Source of the DNA: CAMCXT01 sp046302715
Lineage (GTDB): Bacteria > Bacteroidota > Bacteroidia > M30B66
DNA length: 21,344 nucleotides
Reading direction: 5' to 3'
Assembly (NCBI GenBank): GCA_046302715.1
Contig: JBKCHQ010000212.1
Coordinates: 1-21,344, forward strand
The position numbers were made by a program, and so were the translations under genes. Below are positions 18,592-21,344 of this stretch, piece by piece; the first letter of the stretch is position 1; every line of letters begins with the position of its first letter. Under the pieces are notes generated by a model. The model worked only from the letters and a program-made list of their open reading frames with translations. It did no database searches and was not told the DNA's origin.

Positions 18592-18666
18592 ATGAACGCT
18601 CACGCAAAGCGTGGGCTTTATCTTTTCTGTGGTGTGGGACTTGGTCGTTCCTCGGTTACGGAGTGA
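18592..18666 (+). CDS. Possible 24-residue leader peptide within the structured leader
   Basis: ATG at 18592 opens 24 codons and stops with TGA at 18664-18666. The peptide begins MNAHAKRGLYLFCGVGLG and ends in SVTE. It spans hairpin H1 and the left arm of the terminator-like stem, and its stop lies 5 nt before that stem's right arm. A ribosome at the stop would therefore cover the right arm and block the hairpin. There is no SD, and the codon content is unremarkable. It could equally be a chance frame in a structured RNA, and the position is the only argument for it. Confidence 0.3.
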   Translation: MNAHAKRGLYLFCGVGLGRSSVTE

Positions 18667-18689
18667 TAACTGTCCCACGCTGATTTTTT
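18632..18689 (+). terminator. Terminator-like hairpin in the LamG leader
   Basis: Nine-base-pair G/C-rich stem (18632-18640 with 18672-18680), 31-nt loop containing a minor ctc/gag hairpin, then three bases and T6 at 18684-18689. It lies 42 nt upstream of the LamG start. In that position it could terminate transcription before the gene unless an alternative fold forms. The long loop makes it weaker than the terminator at 20196. Confidence 0.45.
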
Positions 18690-18731
18690 ATACACTCTAC
18701 TGCGGGGCGGGTAGAATAAATCATTAAAAAC

Positions 18732-20135
18732 ATGAAAAAATTACTTTTTACTGCAGTAGCCACCTTGGGCTTGGCTTCTGCAATGCTTGCACAAGTGCCC
18801 AATTACGTTCCAACCAATGGTTTGGTGGGCTGGTGGCCCTTTAACGGCAATGCGAATGATGAAAGTGGGAATGGGAATAATGGAACGGTGAATGGGGCTA
18901 TTTTGGCGGAAGATAGGTTTGGACTAAATAATAGCGCATATGAATTTGATGGGGTCAGCAATTTTATTCAAGTAAATGACAATCAAACTCTTGATTTGAC
19001 TAATACTTACACGTTGAGTGCATGGGTTAAAATACCTGATTACTCTACAAATCCATCTCAGGTAAACACACTTGGCGAAGTCGATGATTTCAGAACAATT
19101 TTGGGTAAACCAAGGACTTCAGATTGGACAACAGGATATAATCTAACTACCAAACCTACTGGCAATGACTCTAAGTTTTACTCTGCTGTTCAAAATCAAA
19201 GTTGTTGTCCTGATATTTGGATTATTAGCCAAAGTGATGTGAAATTAAACAATTGGATTAATGTAATTAGTGTTTACGATGGGGCTAATTTGAGGATGTA
19301 TTACAATGGAATATTGGATAGCACCTTAGAAGCTGTTTATTCTTTAGATAATTCAGCAGCACCTTTGTTTTTTGGGAAAGAATTTGTTTCAGTTAGTTAT
19401 AATTGGTATAGATGGTTTAACGGTAAAATAGACGACATCGGAATCTGGAATCGCGCCCTAAGCCAAGAAGAAATCACCATCTTATACAATGCCGAATCCT
19501 GCGCCAACAACACGTTTATCTCCCCACAAACCAATGCCGTGTCAACGGGCAGCACTGCCACCTTCACCGCCTCAACTTCAGACCCCAATCCCAGCTATGT
19601 ATGGCAAAGCGATTTGGGGCAGGGCTTTCAAACCTTGAGCGACGTGGGCAATTACTCGGGTACGAGCTCCGCAACATTAAGCCTTGCTAATGTGCAAGTG
19701 TCGGAGCACAACCAACCTATACGTGTAATCAGTACATCGGGCGAATGTATTGATACGTCAGCAGTTGCCATACTTTCGATTCTCGATACCTGCATTACGA
19801 CCATCTTCGATACCACCTTTGTTTCAGTTACCGATACTCTGATCATCAATACGCTCTTAACCGCGTTGACACCACCGGCAAATATCAATACCATAAAGGT
19901 ATTTCCCAATCCGGCTAATACTCACATTAGCATCGATTACGGCAACTTTGCCCTCATGAACGGCTACCAACTGCGCATTGAAAATTCGCTCGGGCAGCAG
20001 GTGTTCCAAACCAACATTACCCAGCAAAGCGATTTTCTCAGCCTCGCCACATGGGGCGGCAACGGCTTGTACTTTGTGCATATTGTCGATCCGCAAGGAA
20101 ATACCGTGGACATTCGGAAGATTGTGTTGCAATGA
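18732..20135 (+). CDS. Secreted LamG-domain protein with type-A T9SS sorting domain
   Basis: 467 residues. The signal peptide MKKLLFTAVATLGLASAML is followed by a LamG/concanavalin-like lectin domain (~28-255) with the opening LVGWWPFNGNANDESGNGNNG and the closing GKIDDIGIWNRALSQEEI, both standard in Bacteroidota LamG proteins. An Ig-like module (~262-350, with YVWQSDLGQGFQTLSD) leads to a D/T-rich linker (~351-380, FDTTFVSVTDTLI). The C-terminal sorting domain (~388-467) has VFPNPANTHISIDYG, LGQQVF and GLYFVHIVD. The product should be exported by type IX secretion and anchored at or released from the surface, perhaps binding glycans. The middle of the LamG domain (about 18900-19435) is ~28-40% GC, while the flanks are 45-57% (see findings). 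The start ATG lies in an A/T-rich leader without an SD, after the structured element. A strong terminator follows 60 bp after the stop. Confidence 0.93.
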   Translation: MKKLLFTAVATLGLASAMLAQVPNYVPTNGLVGWWPFNGNANDESGNGNNGTVNGAILAEDRFGLNNSAYEFDGVSNFIQVNDNQTLDLTNTYTLSAWVKIPDYSTNPSQVNTLGEVDDFRTILGKPRTSDWTTGYNLTTKPTGNDSKFYSAVQNQSCCPDIWIISQSDVKLNNWINVISVYDGANLRMYYNGILDSTLEAVYSLDNSAAPLFFGKEFVSVSYNWYRWFNGKIDDIGIWNRALSQEEITILYNAESCANNTFISPQTNAVSTGSTATFTASTSDPNPSYVWQSDLGQGFQTLSDVGNYSGTSSATLSLANVQVSEHNQPIRVISTSGECIDTSAVAILSILDTCITTIFDTTFVSVTDTLIINTLLTALTPPANINTIKVFPNPANTHISIDYGNFALMNGYQLRIENSLGQQVFQTNITQQSDFLSLATWGGNGLYFVHIVDPQGNTVDIRKIVLQ

Positions 20136-20195
20136 TGGAGTAGAGTAAAACGTATTACGTATAGAGCAATACGTCAAATAATCGTAATACCCATT

Positions 20196-20230
20196 ACCGG
20201 GATTTCTCCATTTGAGAGATTCCGGTTTTT
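20196..20230 (+). terminator. Intrinsic terminator of the LamG gene
   Basis: 13-bp stem (accgggatttctc at 20196-20208 with gagagattccggt at 20214-20226, two G-U pairs), CATTT loop, then a run of five T (20226-20230). It sits 60 bp after the LamG stop on the same strand. No T run is found on the other side, so it acts for plus-strand transcripts only. Confidence 0.88.
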
Positions 20231-20460
20231 CGTATTCGTAGGTCAGATCTATGCCCCTTTGAGCTTTCCTAGCGAATCGCTCAAATAATTAACCATTATT
20301 TGCGCTATTATTATGCACGCTTAATCGCATTCCAGAAATTATAAATGATAAGCGCATTATAGATGTGAACGATGTGCGGGGCAATTCCAGAAAAAGGTTA
20401 TTTATCATGCCCTATGGCGCAAGACTCTAAAACTATTGCATCAGTCGGGCTCACTCCATT

Positions 20461-20613
20461 TTTCCTAAGAAATTAACATGTCGCTTGAAAAGTATTTCTT
20501 GACTTTTTCGCAATGCTTTCGTAGGAATCCTATCCCCCCCTGCCCAACGCGAAGCTACTGTCGCCGAAACTGATACTCGTTAATAAACGTTTATACACGT
20601 TTAAAAAGGATAT
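20461..20613. repeat. Direct repeat copy 1 (~153 bp)
   Basis: Starts TTTCCTAAGAAATTAACATG, runs through GACTTTTTCGCAATGCTTTCG, then a run of seven C, CAACGCGAAGCTACTG and the palindrome TAAACGTTTA (20584-20593), and ends GGATAT. About 95% identical to the copy at 20716 (about eight differences, including TAT versus G before the C run). No terminal inverted repeats or transposase are visible, so it may be a small non-autonomous interspersed element or a duplicated regulatory module. Confidence 0.85.
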
Positions 20614-20715
20614 TAAGAAAATGGGAACTGATTTTGCCCAAACCCACAAACTTAAAGGGTAACACAAAATAGTAAAAACACAATAAGCATTTAATCTACT
20701 TAATTCAGTCATAAC

Positions 20716-20866
20716 TTTCCTAAGAAATCAACATGTCGCTTGAAAAGTATTTCTTGACTTTTTCGCAATGCTTTCGTAGGAATCCGCCCCCCCTGCCCAA
20801 CGCGAAGCTACTGTCTCCGAAACAGATACCCGTTAATAAACGTTTATACACGTTTAAAACGGATAT
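20716..20866. repeat. Direct repeat copy 2 (~151 bp)
   Basis: Second copy of the 20461 element in the same orientation, starting 255 bp later. The first ~68 bases differ at a single position. The C run keeps seven C but is preceded by G instead of TAT. The tail again carries TAAACGTTTA (20837-20846) followed by TACACGTTTAAAA. Differences concentrate in the second half, so the two copies are not a very recent duplication or have been shaped by selection on the first half. Confidence 0.85.
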
Positions 20867-20971
20867 AAAACTATGCTCACTCATCGAGAGAAGAGGAAAC
20901 ACCTTAGCCAGACTGAAAACTTCTGCCTAATTAAGCAGCAATAACTTAACGGTAAGCAATGATACAGCCTT

Positions 20972-21133
20972 TCACGGATACTGATACCTGCTCACGCACC
21001 AGATTAGTAATTCTTCGCGCTCCGTATCCACAAGCGATTTAACTGCTTTAAGCAGTTCTTTACGGAAAAGTTGTGCGTCGAAACTTACGTTTTCAAGAAT
21101 AATCTTGCTGTACTCGAGCATTGAGATGGCCAT
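20972..21133 (-). CDS. Small hypothetical protein, 53 residues
   Basis: Minus-strand gene from ATG 21133 to TGA 20972. The product begins MAISMLEYSKIILENVSFD, continues QLFRKELLKAVKSL, and ends ELLIWCVSRYQYP. The internal Met 5 (MLEYSK, start at 21121) may be the true start, giving 49 residues. Predicted amphipathic helices and a Trp-Cys pair near the end give it protein-like rather than random composition. From memory, short Bacteroidota proteins with the pattern LEYSK-IL-VSFD-LF-KEL-KA...EEL-WC recur and are usually left unnamed. I cannot confirm that here. A palindrome aactgctttaagcagtt (21041-21057) lies within it. No function is assigned. Confidence 0.7.
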   Translation of the reverse strand: MAISMLEYSKIILENVSFDAQLFRKELLKAVKSLVDTEREELLIWCVSRYQYP

Positions 21134-21173
21134 GACAAAACAATTTACAGGTTAGGTTAAATAAGATTACAAG

Positions 21174-21183
21174 TAAACGTTTA
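21174..21183. repeat. Palindrome TAAACGTTTA upstream of the small gene
   Basis: Fourth exact copy of the 10-bp palindrome, about 40 bp before the start of the small minus-strand gene and 32 bp beyond the stop of the partial gene to its right. The position would fit an operator for the small gene. This is inference from location only. Confidence 0.45.
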
Positions 21184-21215
21184 GTCCATTCAAATACTTT
21201 TTTCATTCAATTCTG

Positions 21216-21344
21216 TTACCGCACATGCATCAGGATGTCTTTATAAAATCTAAAGCGCACACGCTGAGGAATAAGCCTGGGATGAACGTGCATTGCGAGC
21301 ACATCACGAACCTTGTTACGTAAATCTTTTCTCGAAGTTGCATG
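21216..21344 (-). CDS. C-terminal fragment of an unidentified protein, cut by window edge
   Basis: The minus-strand frame is open from the last base of the window to a TAA at 21216-21218, giving 42 residues rich in Arg, Lys and His (RKDLRNKVRDVL, then HPRLIPQRVRFRFYKDIL and a final MHVR). The composition and the adjacent small gene on the same strand (82 bp downstream) suggest the end of a real gene, but a frame of this length can occur by chance. No family recognised. Confidence 0.4.
   Translation of the reverse strand, partial: HATSRKDLRNKVRDVLAMHVHPRLIPQRVRFRFYKDILMHVR

Larger units (their letters stand above)
18550..18689 (+). promoter_or_regulatory. Structured leader RNA with crossing stems (candidate attenuator or pseudoknot)
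   Basis: Three sets of complementary arms can be read directly. (A) gtaaccg (18550-18556) and aacgaccaa (18559-18567) pair with cggttac (18653-18659) and ttggtcgtt (18641-18649): 16 bp with a 2/3-nt internal loop. (H1) gctcacgc (18598-18605) pairs with gcgtgggc (18609-18616) across an AAA loop: 8 bp with one G-U. (B) gtgtgggac (18632-18640) pairs with gtcccacgc (18672-18680): 9 bp with one G-U, followed by six T at 18684-18689. Stem A encloses the left arm of B, and B encloses the right arm of A, so they cross. In addition gcgtggg of H1 (18609-18615) can pair with cccacgc of B (18674-18680). This is a set of mutually exclusive or pseudoknotted structures 40-180 nt before the LamG start. I cannot name an RNA family. 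Function is inferred. Confidence 0.6.
18096..18731. other. Divergent intergenic region between moxR and the LamG gene
   Basis: 636 bp without a long coding region. From left to right it holds an A/T-rich stretch serving as the presumed moxR promoter region (to ~18300), overlapping palindromes TAAACGTTTA and CGTTTATAAACG (18311-18326), a G-rich run (18368-18384) flanked by cgggg/ccccg arms, a near copy of the palindrome (AAAACGTTTA, ~18437-18446), a possible weak promoter (TTTAA at 18442 and TAATTTCG at 18464, about 18 nt apart, for the plus strand), and then the structured leader at 18550-18715. Confidence 0.7.
20231..20971. other. Repeat-bearing intergenic region
   Basis: 741 bp in which I find no credible gene. 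It contains a hairpin with perfect 7-bp arms tttgagc/gctcaaa (20258-20264 and 20279-20285), two copies of ATTCCAGAAA (near 20330 and 20387), the two long direct repeats described separately, and a 102-bp spacer between them. Short reading frames on both strands inside the repeats are not supported: a 2-nt length difference in the C-rich run shifts their frames between copies. Confidence 0.65.

Noticed and set aside
20240..20420. Short minus-strand frame containing PHIVHIYNALIIYNFW
   Set aside because: It is under 35 codons, has no start that can be defended and no recognisable family, so it could be a chance frame or gene remnant.
20720..20930. 60-65 codon frames on both strands inside repeat copy 2
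   Set aside because: The matching frames in copy 1 are shifted by a 2-nt length difference and ended by stops, and the two strands overlap each other completely.

Overview
The window comes from a Bacteroidota genome, most probably a gliding or T9SS-positive member of the Flavobacteriales/Cytophaga type. The evidence is a SprB-repeat giant protein ending in a gliding-motility-type C-terminal domain, a LamG protein ending in a type-A T9SS sorting domain, a complete Bacteroidota-style bat (aerotolerance) operon, and A/T-rich leaders that mostly lack Shine-Dalgarno sequences. No rRNA, tRNA, CRISPR array or insertion sequence was seen.

Layout. Positions 1-3071 (+) hold the 3' part of prmA (ribosomal protein L11 methyltransferase), which overlaps by 4 bp a TPR / Ig-like / caspase-fold protein whose catalytic His and Cys both appear to be replaced. 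Only 4 bp separate it from the convergent 2226-residue secreted giant (3076-9756, minus), which has a beta-propeller-like head, a PKD domain, 19 SprB-type repeats, further Ig/PKD domains and a CHU_C sorting domain. Positions 9956-18095 (minus) form one tightly packed operon, read moxR - DUF58 - BatD-like membrane protein - batA - batB - batC - batD - batE, with 4-bp start/stop overlaps at most junctions. The AAA+ ATPase and the VWA proteins are expected to work together at the inner membrane, with the BatB/C/D/E proteins as periplasm-facing partners.

Positions 18096-18731 are a long divergent intergenic region. Its right half is a structured leader for the LamG/T9SS gene (18732-20135, +). It contains a hairpin inside a 24-codon ORF, a terminator-like hairpin with a U6 tract, and a long-range pairing that crosses that hairpin (pseudoknot or switch). 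A strong intrinsic terminator follows the LamG gene.

Positions 20231-21344 are mostly non-coding and repeat-bearing. They hold two ~152-bp direct repeats about 95% identical, each with a TAAACGTTTA palindrome that also occurs near moxR and at 21174. They also hold a 53-codon minus-strand gene and the C-terminal end of a further minus-strand reading frame cut by the window edge.

The most unusual items are the LamG leader RNA architecture, the apparent pseudocaspase, the repeat/palindrome set in the right-hand intergenic region, and the base-composition mosaic inside the LamG gene.
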